Part shown: positions 17,822-26,322 of the stretch, one piece after another
How the letters are laid out: each line of letters begins with the position of its first letter
Numbering within the stretch: position 1 is the stretch's first letter
Assembly: GCF_031458175.1 (NCBI RefSeq)
Contig: NZ_JAVDXX010000001.1
Location: forward strand, 186,001 to 250,000
DNA: 64,000 nt
Direction: 5' to 3'
Origin: Pseudoglutamicibacter albus
GTDB taxonomy: Bacteria; Actinomycetota; Actinomycetes; Actinomycetales; Micrococcaceae
Made by a program: the position numbers and the translations under genes
The notes under the pieces: generated by a model
The model's database searches: none
What the model was told of the DNA's origin: nothing
The model's input: only the letters and a program-made list of their open reading frames with translations

Positions 17822-19393
17822 ATGACAGCTGAAACGACGGGGTCCGCTAAAACGCCGCACGTAATAGAGCCAGGTTCGCTGGATACCAGCATCAGCCGAC
17901 AGCTCAACAGTGACGAACCGAACGGCCAACCACCGGCATCCAAGCGCATCGGGACGGTTTCGCTCGCGCTCATGATCATCGCGGCCTCAGCGCCGTTGAC
18001 GGTGCTCGCAGGTGGCGTGAGCTCCAACTATGCCGTGACCGGCCTGCTCGGTGTCCCGCTGAGCTTCCTCATACTCGGCGTGGTCCTCGCGCTGTTCGCA
18101 GTCGGCTACGCAGCCCTATCAGCGCGCGTACGCACCGCCGGCGCTTTCTACGCATATGTGGCTCGCGGACTCGGCCGCGTCACCGGTGTTTCCGCTGCGT
18201 GGGTCGCGCTGCTGGCCTATAACGCGATGCAGGTCGGCATCTACGGAATGTTCGGCTTCGCATCGGCAGACACGTTCAACGCACTGTTCAGCATCGACGT
18301 CCCATGGTGGGTCTACGCGCTCGCCGGCTGGGTGATCGTGGGCATCCTCGGCGTCAACTCGGTAGACCTCTCCGCGAAGGTCCTCGGAATCCTCGTGGTC
18401 ATCGAGTTCATCATCGTGATCATCTACGACATCTTCGCAGTCGTCGACGCACCAGCAGGCCTATCCGCTGACGGCTTCCAGTTCGGTGACTTCTTCGCAC
18501 CAGGCGTGGGTGCGGTACTCGCGTTCTCGATGGCTGCGTTCATGGGTTTCGAATCCGGCTCCGTCTATGTCGAAGAGGTCAAGGACCCAGAAAACACGGT
18601 CCGCCGCGCAACCTTCGGCGCCGTGATCGCTGTAGCGATCTTCTACGCGATCTCCGCATGGGCCATGATCATGGCACTTGCCCCAGAAAACACCGTCGCA
18701 GAAGCTGGGGAACAAGGCCCAGGCGTGGTGTTCTCACTGCTCGGGGCGCACGTGCCGAACTTCCTAGTGGTCTTCGCCCAAGTCATGTTCGTGACCTCGC
18801 TCATCGCAGCTCTCATCTCCTTCCACAACGTCGTAGCCCGCTACCTGCGCACCCTGGCACGCGAAGGCGCGATGCCTAAGTTCCTCGCGATCTCACTCGG
18901 CCGCGGCCAAGCCCCAGCGCTAGGTTCCATCTGCCAGTCCTCGATCGCACTCGCCGTGCTCATCGTCTTCGCTGTCGTCGGTTCAGGTTCGGAAGACCCG
19001 GTCATGTTCCCGGTCTTGACGCTGTTCACGTGGCTCACCAACCTCGGCTCTTTCGGTCTCATCGCGCTCATGGCTGTCACGAGCTTCGCGGCGATGGCCT
19101 ACCTCGGAACCAACGCGCGGGATCTCTCGATGTGGACCAGGTTCGTTGCCCCACTGCTTGCGGGCCTGAGCCTGAGCGGGATCGTGGTGCTCATCATCAC
19201 GAACTTCTCTTTCCTCGTGGGTATCTCTGAAACCAGCCCACTGAACTGGATCCTCCCAGGCCTCGTTGTTCTTGCCGCACTCTTCGGTGGCATCTGGGCG
19301 GCATGGCTGCGCTCGGCCCACCCAGAGCGCTACCTCAAGCTCGGTGGCGGCGAGGCCGCGGAATTCGAATGGAGAACATCCACCCAGGAGTGA
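17822..19393 (+). CDS. APC-family amino acid/amine permease
   Basis: A 523-residue transporter with about 12 to 14 membrane spans. A hydrophilic head of about 40 residues precedes the APC signature in span 1 (IAASAPLTVLAGGVSSNYAV). The middle carries the family loop GFESGSVYVEEVKDPENTV. It lies downstream of the AraC regulator and upstream of an aldehyde dehydrogenase, so it probably imports the amine oxidised by the copper oxidase. A GlxR-like box precedes it. The exact substrate cannot be read from sequence. Confidence 0.87.
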   Translation: MTAETTGSAKTPHVIEPGSLDTSISRQLNSDEPNGQPPASKRIGTVSLALMIIAASAPLTVLAGGVSSNYAVTGLLGVPLSFLILGVVLALFAVGYAALSARVRTAGAFYAYVARGLGRVTGVSAAWVALLAYNAMQVGIYGMFGFASADTFNALFSIDVPWWVYALAGWVIVGILGVNSVDLSAKVLGILVVIEFIIVIIYDIFAVVDAPAGLSADGFQFGDFFAPGVGAVLAFSMAAFMGFESGSVYVEEVKDPENTVRRATFGAVIAVAIFYAISAWAMIMALAPENTVAEAGEQGPGVVFSLLGAHVPNFLVVFAQVMFVTSLIAALISFHNVVARYLRTLAREGAMPKFLAISLGRGQAPALGSICQSSIALAVLIVFAVVGSGSEDPVMFPVLTLFTWLTNLGSFGLIALMAVTSFAAMAYLGTNARDLSMWTRFVAPLLAGLSLSGIVVLIITNFSFLVGISETSPLNWILPGLVVLAALFGGIWAAWLRSAHPERYLKLGGGEAAEFEWRTSTQE

Positions 19394-19420
19394 AAACGGC
19401 GCAATCGAAATCACAACGCA

Positions 19421-19500
19421 GCTGAAACCGCCACAACTGAAACCACAGTGCAACTGAAACCGCAGCGCAGCTGAAATCGCAGCGCACCTGAAAGTGATTC
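19421..19500. repeat. 17-bp tandem repeat (CTGAAACCGCAGCGCAG type)
   Basis: Five units begin CTGAAA, at 19422, 19437, 19454, 19471 and 19488. The last steps are exactly 17 bases and unit bodies are variants of CCGCAGCGCA. Each unit starts with an overlapping TGA. The array lies 30 bases after the permease stop, and degenerate relatives (TGAAAACGGCGCAA) start at the stop itself. Confidence 0.7.
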
Positions 19501-19612
19501 GCAGTGCGCGAAACGTTTCAGATCGTTCTTTCCCGCAAGCGCGGGATAGGTTTAAAGACATACACGTGAGACTCGCCTCACACCGCTGAGCATCATACAG
19601 ACAAGGAGTGTC

Positions 19613-21043
19613 ATGACTACCGAAAACGTCACCTACGCGACCGTCGAAGAACTTCGCGCGGCGTTCGATCTTCCAAGCGAGGGTCGTGAAATCAAGGACC
19701 CCGCAACGGGCGAACTTGTTGGCTACGCACCAGAACCAACCGTTGAGGACCTCGACCGCGCTGTGGTCAAGGCCCGTGAAGCGCAGAAGTCCTGGGCCGC
19801 TAAGTCCTTTGAGGAGCGCACCAACGTCATGATGGCTGTTGCCGATGCGCTCGATGAGAACGCCGAGCAGCTGGCTCAGTTGCTCTCCCGCGAGCAGGGC
19901 AAGCCGCTCAACGGCCCGAACGCCCGCTTCGAGGTCGGCGCGTGCTCCGCATGGCTGCGCGCAACCGCAGCGATCGAAGTCAAGCCAGAAGTGCTCTTCG
20001 ATGATGAGTCCGGCAAGGCTGAACTGCACTGGCGCCCGCTCGGCGTGGTCGGTGCGGTTGGCCCGTGGAACTGGCCGATGATGATAACGATGTGGCAGAT
20101 CGCCCCGAACCTCAAGATGGGCAACGCAACCGTGATCAAGCCATCCGAATACACCCCGCTTTCGGTGCTTGCGATGGTCAGCGTGATGAACCGTGTTCTG
20201 CCAGAAGGCCTCGTGCAGGTCATCGCTGGTGGCCGCGACGTAGGTGAGGCGTTCACCGCGCACAAGGACATCGACAAGATCATGTTCACCGGGTCGATCG
20301 AAACCGGTAAGGCGATCGCGAAGGCCTCCGCTGAAACCCTCAAGCGCGTAACTCTGGAACTCGGCGGTAATGACGCCGGCATCGTCCTCGATGACGTCGA
20401 CCCGGCCGCTATCGCTGAAGACCTGTTCTGGGGCGCGTTCATCAACACCGGCCAGACCTGCGCGGCCCTGAAGCGCCTCTACGTTCCGGATTCGATCTAT
20501 GACGAGGTTGTTGAGGAGTTGCGCAAGGTCGCTGAAGCGATGCCGATGGGCGTGGGCCTGGGCGAAGAGAACGTGCTCGGCCCGCTGCAGAACCAGATGC
20601 AGCTCGATGTGGTCAAGCGTTTGGTGCAAGCCGCTAAGGATGGTGGCGCGCGCATCGTGACCGGTGGGGAAGAACGCCCAGCTGATGAGGCTGGTTTCTT
20701 CTACCCAGCCACCCTGGTTGCTGACATCGACAACGACAACCCGCTGGTTGCGGAAGAGCAGTTCGGCCCGGCTCTGCCGATCATTCGTTACACGGATGTT
20801 GAGGAGGCCATCGAGATGGCCAACGGGCTTGAGGTGGGCCTCGGCTCCTCCGTGTGGTCCTCGAACCGTGAGCGTGCGCTCGAGGTCGCTAACCGCCTCG
20901 AGGCAGGCACCACCTGGATCAACAAGCACGGTGCGATCGACCCGCGCATGCCGTTCGGTGGCGCGAAGCAGTCCGGCTACGGCGTCGAGTTCGCTCTGGA
21001 AGGCCTCAAGGAGGTCGCTCAGCCGCACGTCATCAACTACTGA
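19613..21043 (+). CDS. Aldehyde dehydrogenase (aromatic or semialdehyde type)
   Basis: A 476-residue NAD(P)-dependent aldehyde dehydrogenase. General base Glu249 lies in LELGGNDAGIV and catalytic Cys283 in NTGQTCAALKR. The nucleotide-binding segment PWNWPMMITMWQIAPNLKMG is intact. The ATG follows an AAGGAG site. As the last gene after the AraC regulator and permease, it is placed to oxidise the aldehyde made by the copper amine oxidase, like phenylacetaldehyde dehydrogenase FeaB. Succinate semialdehyde remains an alternative. A strong terminator follows. Confidence 0.87.
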   Translation: MTTENVTYATVEELRAAFDLPSEGREIKDPATGELVGYAPEPTVEDLDRAVVKAREAQKSWAAKSFEERTNVMMAVADALDENAEQLAQLLSREQGKPLNGPNARFEVGACSAWLRATAAIEVKPEVLFDDESGKAELHWRPLGVVGAVGPWNWPMMITMWQIAPNLKMGNATVIKPSEYTPLSVLAMVSVMNRVLPEGLVQVIAGGRDVGEAFTAHKDIDKIMFTGSIETGKAIAKASAETLKRVTLELGGNDAGIVLDDVDPAAIAEDLFWGAFINTGQTCAALKRLYVPDSIYDEVVEELRKVAEAMPMGVGLGEENVLGPLQNQMQLDVVKRLVQAAKDGGARIVTGGEERPADEAGFFYPATLVADIDNDNPLVAEEQFGPALPIIRYTDVEEAIEMANGLEVGLGSSVWSSNRERALEVANRLEAGTTWINKHGAIDPRMPFGGAKQSGYGVEFALEGLKEVAQPHVINY

Positions 21044-21102
21044 TCGCGTGGCTCGGCGCACGCTAGTTGGACGGCGTAGCTAGGCGGCGCCGGCACGGCT
21101 AG
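21041..21102. repeat. Stop-containing degenerate repeat after the second aldehyde dehydrogenase
   Basis: Stops occur at 21041 (TGA, gene stop), 21064, 21077, 21081 and 21100 (all TAG), in units resembling CTAG(T/G)TGG/CGGCG. Offsets of 0, 23, 36, 40 and 59 cover all three frames. Confidence 0.5.
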
Positions 21103-21159
21103 GTTGCATGCAGGCCGATGCGGTGTAGGCGCCGTTTGCGCCGCACGTGAGCGCATACA

Positions 21160-21203
21160 AAAGGGGTTTTAGGGAACCGGAAGAGGATCCCTAAAACCCC
21201 TTT
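21160..21203 (+). terminator. Perfect 16-bp hairpin terminator
   Basis: AAAGGGGTTTTAGGGA pairs exactly with TCCCTAAAACCCCTTT around a 12-base loop, and the stem ends in TTTC. It closes the amine-catabolism island after the second aldehyde dehydrogenase. Confidence 0.85.
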
Positions 21204-21374
21204 CTATGCCTCAACGGTGATTTAGCTGTGCTTAATGAAAGCTATGAAAAGTGATGTAGCGCATATTCGATCTGGAAATTTGGGTACAATCAACCATCAT
21301 CAAGAACAGTTCGTCCAAGGAATCCTGGAGATAGGCTTCAATCTTTCGAAAACGGCTGATCCTTGGCGAACATA

Positions 21375-21390
21375 TGTGACAAAGTTCACA
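21375..21390. promoter_or_regulatory. Perfect GlxR/CRP box upstream of ABC transporter
   Basis: TGTGACAAAGTTCACA matches TGTGA-N6-TCACA at all ten defined positions. It lies 37 bases before the start of the binding-protein gene and downstream of a possible TACAAT -10 at about 21285. If that promoter is used, the site would repress. An undetected downstream promoter would change the reading. Confidence 0.7.
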
Positions 21391-21427
21391 TCACACTCTC
21401 CTCTTTGACACGACGGGAAGTAAAACT

Positions 21428-22417
21428 ATGAAGCGCACTCGCGTAGCATCCCTTGCGGCAGTAGCCGCGATCGCAGCTCTCGGGCTCTCGGCCTGCTCCG
21501 GTGACGGCTCGGGTAGTGGAGGTTCCGGAGGCTCCGGCAACGAAAAGAAGAAGGTCGACATCGTCCAGTTCGTAAAGCACCCGTCGCTTGATGCAGCGAA
21601 CAAGGGCTTCCAGAAGGGCCTGAAAGACAACGGCATCGACGCTGAGATCAAGGAATACAACGCACAGGGCGAAGCCGCGAACAACGCCCAGATCGGCTCC
21701 CAGGTCGCAACCAGCAAGTCTGATCTGATCCTCGCTATCGCGACCCCGAGCGCACAGGTGCTCTCGCAGGCAGTCAAGAACCGTCCGATCCTCTTCACCG
21801 CGGTCACTGACCCGGTTGACTCGCAGCTTGTCGATTCACTTGAGAAACCAGGCAAGAACGTCACCGGAACCTCGGATGCCAACCCGGTCAAGGAACAGCT
21901 CGAACTGCTGAAGCAGATCGACCCAGACGCCAAGAAGATCGGCATCGTCTACTCCTCGGCAGAGCAGAACTCCAAGGTTCAGGTTGACTGGGCTCAAGAT
22001 GCTGCTAGCGAGCTCGGACTGACCGTGGAAACCAAGGCGATCTCCGCGTCCTCCGAGGTATCCCAAGCCGCAAGCTCCATGAACGTTGACGCGTTCTACG
22101 TGCCAACTGACAACATGGTTGTCGCCTCCCTGGAATCCCTCCTGAAGGTCGCAGAGAACAAGAAGATCCCAGCGATCGCCGCTGAAGGGGATTCCGTCAA
22201 GCGTGGCGCAACCGCAACCGTGGGTATCAACTACGAAAAGCTCGGTGAACAGACCGGCGCGATGGCCGCGAAGGTCCTCAAGGGTGAAGCTAAGCCAGAA
22301 GACATGGCAGTTGAAACCCAGGAGGAATACGACCTCTACGTCAACGAGACCTCCGCAAAGAAGTCCGGCATCGAACTTCCAAAGGAACTCGTAGAGAAGG
22401 CAGCCGAAAAGTACTGA
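21428..22417 (+). CDS. ABC transporter substrate-binding lipoprotein (ABC_sub_bind family)
   Basis: A 329-residue secreted lipoprotein. The signal peptide ends in the lipobox LSAC near residue 23, followed by a Gly/Ser linker. The mature part resembles the ABC_sub_bind family: two Rossmann-like lobes with VTDPVDSQLVDS, GIVYSSAEQNS and IPAIAAEGDSVKRGA segments. Relatives bind aromatic amino acids such as tryptophan or tyrosine. Permease and ATPase genes follow. A perfect GlxR box lies just upstream. Aromatic amino acids or amines are plausible substrates given the neighbouring amine genes, but this is inferred. Confidence 0.85.
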   Translation: MKRTRVASLAAVAAIAALGLSACSGDGSGSGGSGGSGNEKKKVDIVQFVKHPSLDAANKGFQKGLKDNGIDAEIKEYNAQGEAANNAQIGSQVATSKSDLILAIATPSAQVLSQAVKNRPILFTAVTDPVDSQLVDSLEKPGKNVTGTSDANPVKEQLELLKQIDPDAKKIGIVYSSAEQNSKVQVDWAQDAASELGLTVETKAISASSEVSQAASSMNVDAFYVPTDNMVVASLESLLKVAENKKIPAIAAEGDSVKRGATATVGINYEKLGEQTGAMAAKVLKGEAKPEDMAVETQEEYDLYVNETSAKKSGIELPKELVEKAAEKY

Positions 22418-22486
22418 TCCCCTCCACGGATCACACACCCTGACGTGAAGCTCGGCCCGCCCACCTAACTTCACTGAAGACAACAG

Positions 22487-22526
22487 CGGCGGTGCAGGGA
22501 GCAGTACACAGCCCTCTGCACCGCCG
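22487..22526 (+). terminator. Hairpin between binding-protein and permease genes (partial attenuator)
   Basis: CGGCGGTGCAGGG pairs with CCCTCTGCACCGCCG with one bulged base. It has no T-run, so it probably reduces rather than stops readthrough. That would give more binding protein than permease, a common arrangement in ABC operons. Confidence 0.55.
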
Positions 22527-22565
22527 AACTGTGAGAACATCACCACGCACGCAGGAGCACACACC

Positions 22566-23561
22566 ATGTTTTTCAGCGACATGCTGGAGCAGATGCCTTC
22601 CGCAATGGAGCTCGGACTGATCTATGCCATCGCAGCCCTCGGGGTCTACCTGACCTTTCGCGTCCTCGGTTTCCCTGACCTGACCGTCGACGGTTCCTTC
22701 ACTACCGGCGGCGCCACCGCGGCAACCGCCATCGTTGCTGGCATGCCGCCGTGGCTCGCGATGGTCATGGCGTTCTGCGCTGGCGCTATCGCGGGCGCTT
22801 TGACCGGCATTCTGCACACCAAAGGTAAGATCGACGGCCTTCTCGCGTCCATCATCATGATGATCGCGCTGTACTCGATCAACCTGCACATCATGGACAA
22901 CTCGGCCGCCAAGCCGCTCCTCGGTGAAGAAACCATCCTGACCCCGCTCGAAGAAAACGGCCTGCTGCGTGACGACTGGGGAGGGTCCGGCCTGATGCTC
23001 CTCGGTGTTTTGGGGATCTCGTTCCTGCTCATCTGGTTCCTGCACACCCGCACGGGTCTCGCGTTGCGTGCAACCGGTAACAACAGCCAGATGGCAACCT
23101 CGTTCCGCGTCAACACGGACAACCAGAAGATCCTAGGGCTTGCGATCTCCAACGGCCTGGTCGCGGTCTCAGGCTCGATGCTCGCCCAGTACCAGGCGAT
23201 CGCGGACGCGACGATGGGTATCGGCTTGATCGTGATCGGCCTGGCTTCCGTGATTGTTGGCCAGGCGATCTTCGGTCAGCGTCGCGTATGGCAAGCGGTG
23301 CTCGCGTGTGTTGCAGGTGCGATCATCTACCGTCTGGTTCTGCAGATCGCGCTCGGTGCCGGCTTGCCGTCCTCGGACATGAAGCTCGCCTCTGCGGTGC
23401 TCGTGGTGGTCGCACTGCTGCTGCCGCGGCTTGAGATTTTCAAGAAGCTCAAGGCACGTAAGATGCGCCGCGAACAAGCCGAGGTCGAATCCGGCCTCCC
23501 AGACGATACAGACACCCACGCCGATGCCGCGGGCGCCGCACGCGCAGACGCTCAGGCATAA
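22566..23561 (+). CDS. ABC transporter permease (branched-chain/ABC_sub_bind-associated type)
   Basis: A 331-residue membrane protein with about eight or nine spans of the BPD_transp_2 fold. The segment LGFPDLTVDGSFTTGGATAA is typical of the permeases that pair with ABC_sub_bind binding proteins. A cytoplasmic Arg/Lys/Asp-rich tail of about 40 residues follows the last span. It lies between the lipoprotein and the ATPase, with 10 bases to the next start. Confidence 0.88.
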   Translation: MFFSDMLEQMPSAMELGLIYAIAALGVYLTFRVLGFPDLTVDGSFTTGGATAATAIVAGMPPWLAMVMAFCAGAIAGALTGILHTKGKIDGLLASIIMMIALYSINLHIMDNSAAKPLLGEETILTPLEENGLLRDDWGGSGLMLLGVLGISFLLIWFLHTRTGLALRATGNNSQMATSFRVNTDNQKILGLAISNGLVAVSGSMLAQYQAIADATMGIGLIVIGLASVIVGQAIFGQRRVWQAVLACVAGAIIYRLVLQIALGAGLPSSDMKLASAVLVVVALLLPRLEIFKKLKARKMRREQAEVESGLPDDTDTHADAAGAARADAQA

Positions 23562-23571
23562 GGAGAGAACC

Positions 23572-24360
23572 ATGCTTGAAATCCAGAACCTCTCCCGCAC
23601 GTTCTTCCCAGGAACCGTCAACGAACGCAAAGCCCTGCGCAACATCAACCTGACCCTCAAGAACGGTGACTTCGTAACCGTGATCGGTTCCAATGGTGCA
23701 GGGAAATCGACGTTGCTGAACATGATCGGCGGGCGGCTGCGTCCGGATACCGGCAAGGTTGTGATCAACGGCAAGGACGTCACCAAGTTCAAGGAGCACA
23801 AACGGGCCTTGTGGGTTTCGCGGGTGTTCCAGGACCCGATGGCCGGAACCGCCCCGGAGCTCACGATCGAAGAGAACCTCTCGGTTGCGGCCTCCCGCGT
23901 TCGGAACCGCGGGCTACAGTTGGCGGTATCCGGTAAGGACCGCGCACAGTTTAGGACCGCGCTGGAAACTCTCGAGCTCGGCCTCGAGAACCGCATGAGG
24001 ACCCCGGTCGGGCTGCTGTCCGGTGGTCAGCGTCAGGCTCTCAGCCTGCTCATGGCGACCATGACGCATCCGCAGATCCTACTGCTGGATGAGCACACCG
24101 CGGCACTGGATCCGCAGCGTGCAACGCTCGTATCACGCTTGACAGGCGAAATCGTGGAACGCGATCAGCTCACCACACTCATGGTGACCCACAACATGGA
24201 ACAAGCGATCCAGTTGGGCAACAGGCTGATCATGATGCACGACGGCCAGATCATCCTCGAACTCGACGGCGAAGCGAAGAAGAACGCAACCGTCTCCAGC
24301 CTGCTCGCAGAGTTCGACAAGATCGGTGGTGAACTCTCCGACCGCGCGCTGCTTGCCTAA
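23572..24360 (+). CDS. ABC transporter ATP-binding protein
   Basis: A 262-residue ATPase that energises the permease encoded just before it. The Walker A motif is GSNGAGKSTL, the ABC signature LLSGGQRQALSL, and Walker B ILLLDEHTAALDP, with the switch histidine in VTHNMEQA. The ATG at 23572 follows AAGGAGAG ten bases after the permease stop. A longer open frame upstream overlaps the permease and is not needed. Confidence 0.92.
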   Translation: MLEIQNLSRTFFPGTVNERKALRNINLTLKNGDFVTVIGSNGAGKSTLLNMIGGRLRPDTGKVVINGKDVTKFKEHKRALWVSRVFQDPMAGTAPELTIEENLSVAASRVRNRGLQLAVSGKDRAQFRTALETLELGLENRMRTPVGLLSGGQRQALSLLMATMTHPQILLLDEHTAALDPQRATLVSRLTGEIVERDQLTTLMVTHNMEQAIQLGNRLIMMHDGQIILELDGEAKKNATVSSLLAEFDKIGGELSDRALLA

Positions 24361-24393
24361 CAACCGACGAGGTGGCGCAGACGAGGTAACTGG

Positions 24394-24437
24394 CGCGGAT
24401 GGTGCTGTGGTACTTCGCGGATGATGCCGTGGTATTT
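24394..24437. repeat. 22-bp imperfect direct repeat upstream of cytochrome b-like gene
   Basis: CGCGGATGGTGCTGTGGTACTT is followed directly by CGCGGATGATGCCGTGGTATTT, 18 of 22 bases identical. The pair sits between the ABC ATPase and the next gene, preceded by a GACGAGG(T) duplication. It may be regulatory or a relic of local duplication. Confidence 0.5.
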
Positions 24438-24472
24438 ACTGACCGAGCGTGCGGCGCGGTATCTTGAGGAGT

Positions 24473-25399
24473 ATGCCCACACAGTCTGTTAAGCGTGGCC
24501 AGCGTGCGGCCATGAACCCCGCCGTGAAAATCGGTGCGCTGGTGCTCGGTGCGATCGTTGTCGTAGCGGTCCTGGTGCTTGCTGCCCGCGGCCTGCGGAG
24601 CCTCGACGCGGTTGAAGAGTTCATTCAACGCTACCCAGGAACCTCTAAGCCGCCGGCGTTCAGCGAGCCAGGGTTTCCGTTGTGGGTGCGTATTACGCAC
24701 TACCTGAACTTCCTGTTCATCCTGCTCTTGATGCGTTCGGGCATGCAGAAACGGGCGATCGGCGCACGCAAGCATCCCGCGTACTGGACCCCGAGCAAGC
24801 GCGGCGGACGTAAGATCCCGTTCTTGCTGTGGTGGCACCAGTTCGTGGATGTTCTGTGGGTCGCCAACGGCATCGTCTATGTTGTGTTGCTGTTCTCCAC
24901 CGGACGCTGGGGCCGGATGGTGCCGACTAGTTGGGACGTGTTCCCGAACGCGATCTCCGCTGGCTTGCAGTACCTTTCGCTGGATTGGCCTCTGACTGAA
25001 TCGTGGGCGGCCTATAACTCGCTGCAGCTTTTGGCGTACTTCGTGATCGTGTTCATCGCAGCGCCGCTTGCGATCATCTCCGGCCTGAGGCTTTCCAGTT
25101 TCTGGCCTAAGGATGCTCCACGCTTGAACAAGATCGTCTCAGCCAAGGTTGCGCGCGGTCTGCACTTCCCGGTCATCCTCGTGTTCATTGCCTTCGTGGT
25201 GTTCCACGTGTTCCTCGTGTTCACGACCGGGATGCGGCAGAACCTCAACCACATGTTCGCAGGCACCGCCGATACCTCGTGGGTCGGTTTCTGGGGCTTC
25301 GTGATCTCGACCGTGATCGCCATCGGTTTGACGGCGGCCGCGACCACGCCGGTTCTGCGGCCGATCGCCGCAACCCACGGCAAGGTCACGACGCGTTAG
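24473..25399 (+). CDS. Cytochrome b/b561-like membrane protein
   Basis: A protein of about 308 residues with five predicted spans. Histidines fit haem ligation: one in WVRITHYLNFL, one in LLWWHQFVDVLW, and a pair in ARGLHFPVILVF and VVFHVFLVF. This resembles the cytochrome b subunits of thiosulfate reductase or Ni/Fe-hydrogenase, or the YedZ group, which pass quinol electrons to a partner oxidoreductase. No partner gene is nearby. GTG at 24449 or ATG at 24511 are alternative starts. Its stop overlaps the convergent HAD gene stop. Confidence 0.7.
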   Translation: MPTQSVKRGQRAAMNPAVKIGALVLGAIVVVAVLVLAARGLRSLDAVEEFIQRYPGTSKPPAFSEPGFPLWVRITHYLNFLFILLLMRSGMQKRAIGARKHPAYWTPSKRGGRKIPFLLWWHQFVDVLWVANGIVYVVLLFSTGRWGRMVPTSWDVFPNAISAGLQYLSLDWPLTESWAAYNSLQLLAYFVIVFIAAPLAIISGLRLSSFWPKDAPRLNKIVSAKVARGLHFPVILVFIAFVVFHVFLVFTTGMRQNLNHMFAGTADTSWVGFWGFVISTVIAIGLTAAATTPVLRPIAATHGKVTTR

Positions 25400-26091
25400 T
25401 TCGCGGTCGCGTGAACTAACGCGATGATTTCTGCAAGCCGCGCAGGCGTCATACCGGTGAGGGTTTCGCGGATGATGAGCCCGTCGCGTCCGGTGATCGC
25501 CGCGGTGTGTGGGATGCCGAGGGTCGCCAGCCCCGCGTTGACGGCGGAGGTTGTTCCGGGTGTTGAGTCTTCGATCGCGATAACCCGCTCTGCAGGTAGC
25601 TCTAGCCCCGTGGCTTCACGCAGCAAGCGTAGACCCTGAAGGTAGGGTTCAGGTTCTGGCTTGTGCGGATGCACCGTGTCTCCCGTGACTATCGCCTGGA
25701 AGGGGTTGTGTCCCAGCACCTCGATGAAAGCGCTCGAAAGAGGCGTCTCAGACATCGTGACCAGCGCTTGCGGAACACCCGCCTCGCTCAGCGCCTCAAG
25801 CAGTTCGCGGGCGCCTGGCCGCCACGGGATCCCGTGTTCGCGCACACCGGCGGCAACCGCGGTGATGAGGTGGTCGATGATCTGTCGAACAGACAAATCG
25901 AGCCCGGCATCTCGCATCTTCGCAGCCGCAGTGGGTAGGGAAGCGCCTACGAAATCCTCGACGTCCTGCTGCGTCCACGGGGCGCCCGCCCGCTGCATGA
26001 GCGAGATCTCAGCGCGGCCCCACAGCGGATCGGAATCGATGAGGGTCCCGTCCATGTCCCACAAGACTGCCGCTGGTACCTGATTGCTCAC
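25396..26091 (-). CDS. HAD-superfamily phosphatase/phosphoglucomutase-like hydrolase
   Basis: A 231-residue cytoplasmic HAD hydrolase. Motif I is DMDGTLIDSDP near the N-terminus, motif II VTMSE, motif III lysine in HPHKPEPEPYLQ, and motif IV IEDSTPGTTSAVNAG. A helical cap lies between motifs I and II, as in beta-phosphoglucomutase-like enzymes. The substrate is probably a small sugar or nucleotide phosphate. The GTG start is used, and the stop overlaps that of the convergent cytochrome gene. Confidence 0.87.
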   Translation of the reverse strand: MSNQVPAAVLWDMDGTLIDSDPLWGRAEISLMQRAGAPWTQQDVEDFVGASLPTAAAKMRDAGLDLSVRQIIDHLITAVAAGVREHGIPWRPGARELLEALSEAGVPQALVTMSETPLSSAFIEVLGHNPFQAIVTGDTVHPHKPEPEPYLQGLRLLREATGLELPAERVIAIEDSTPGTTSAVNAGLATLGIPHTAAITGRDGLIIRETLTGMTPARLAEIIALVHATAN

Positions 26092-26198
26092 GTTTCACTC
26101 TCACTTGTGCTGTAGCCGCCGACGCGGTGGTGTGGTTCCCGTTCGGCCTGCCCCAATTCTAGTGAAGGCAAAGCCTATGGGAAGGCCCGGTTAAAGCT

Positions 26199-26235
26199 CT
26201 GCGGGGGTATGGGATGAATTCCCATACCCCCGCAG
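26199..26235 (-). terminator. Perfect 15-bp hairpin after the subtilase gene
   Basis: CTGCGGGGGTATGGG pairs with CCCATACCCCCGCAG around ATGAATT. It lies downstream of the minus-strand subtilase (end 26323) and upstream of the HAD gene. The rest of the 231-base gap shows nothing else I can name. Confidence 0.75.
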
Positions 26236-26322
26236 TCGCTGGTGGCGAAGCGCTAGTCCACGTTCGTGATCCTTATGCGCTGATGTGCCAGCGTTCTCTT
26301 GCCAATGATTCAGTGCAAGTGG

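Noticed and set aside
19421-19500. 17-bp array considered as a CRISPR or phage attachment site
   Set aside because: No spacers, cas genes, integrase or tRNA target are present; it follows the gene-end repeat pattern.
18983-21061. Long open frame of 692 codons on the minus strand
   Set aside because: It lies antisense to an aldehyde dehydrogenase with intact catalytic motifs. The frame is kept open by GC-rich codon bias, and its translation is low complexity with no family signature.
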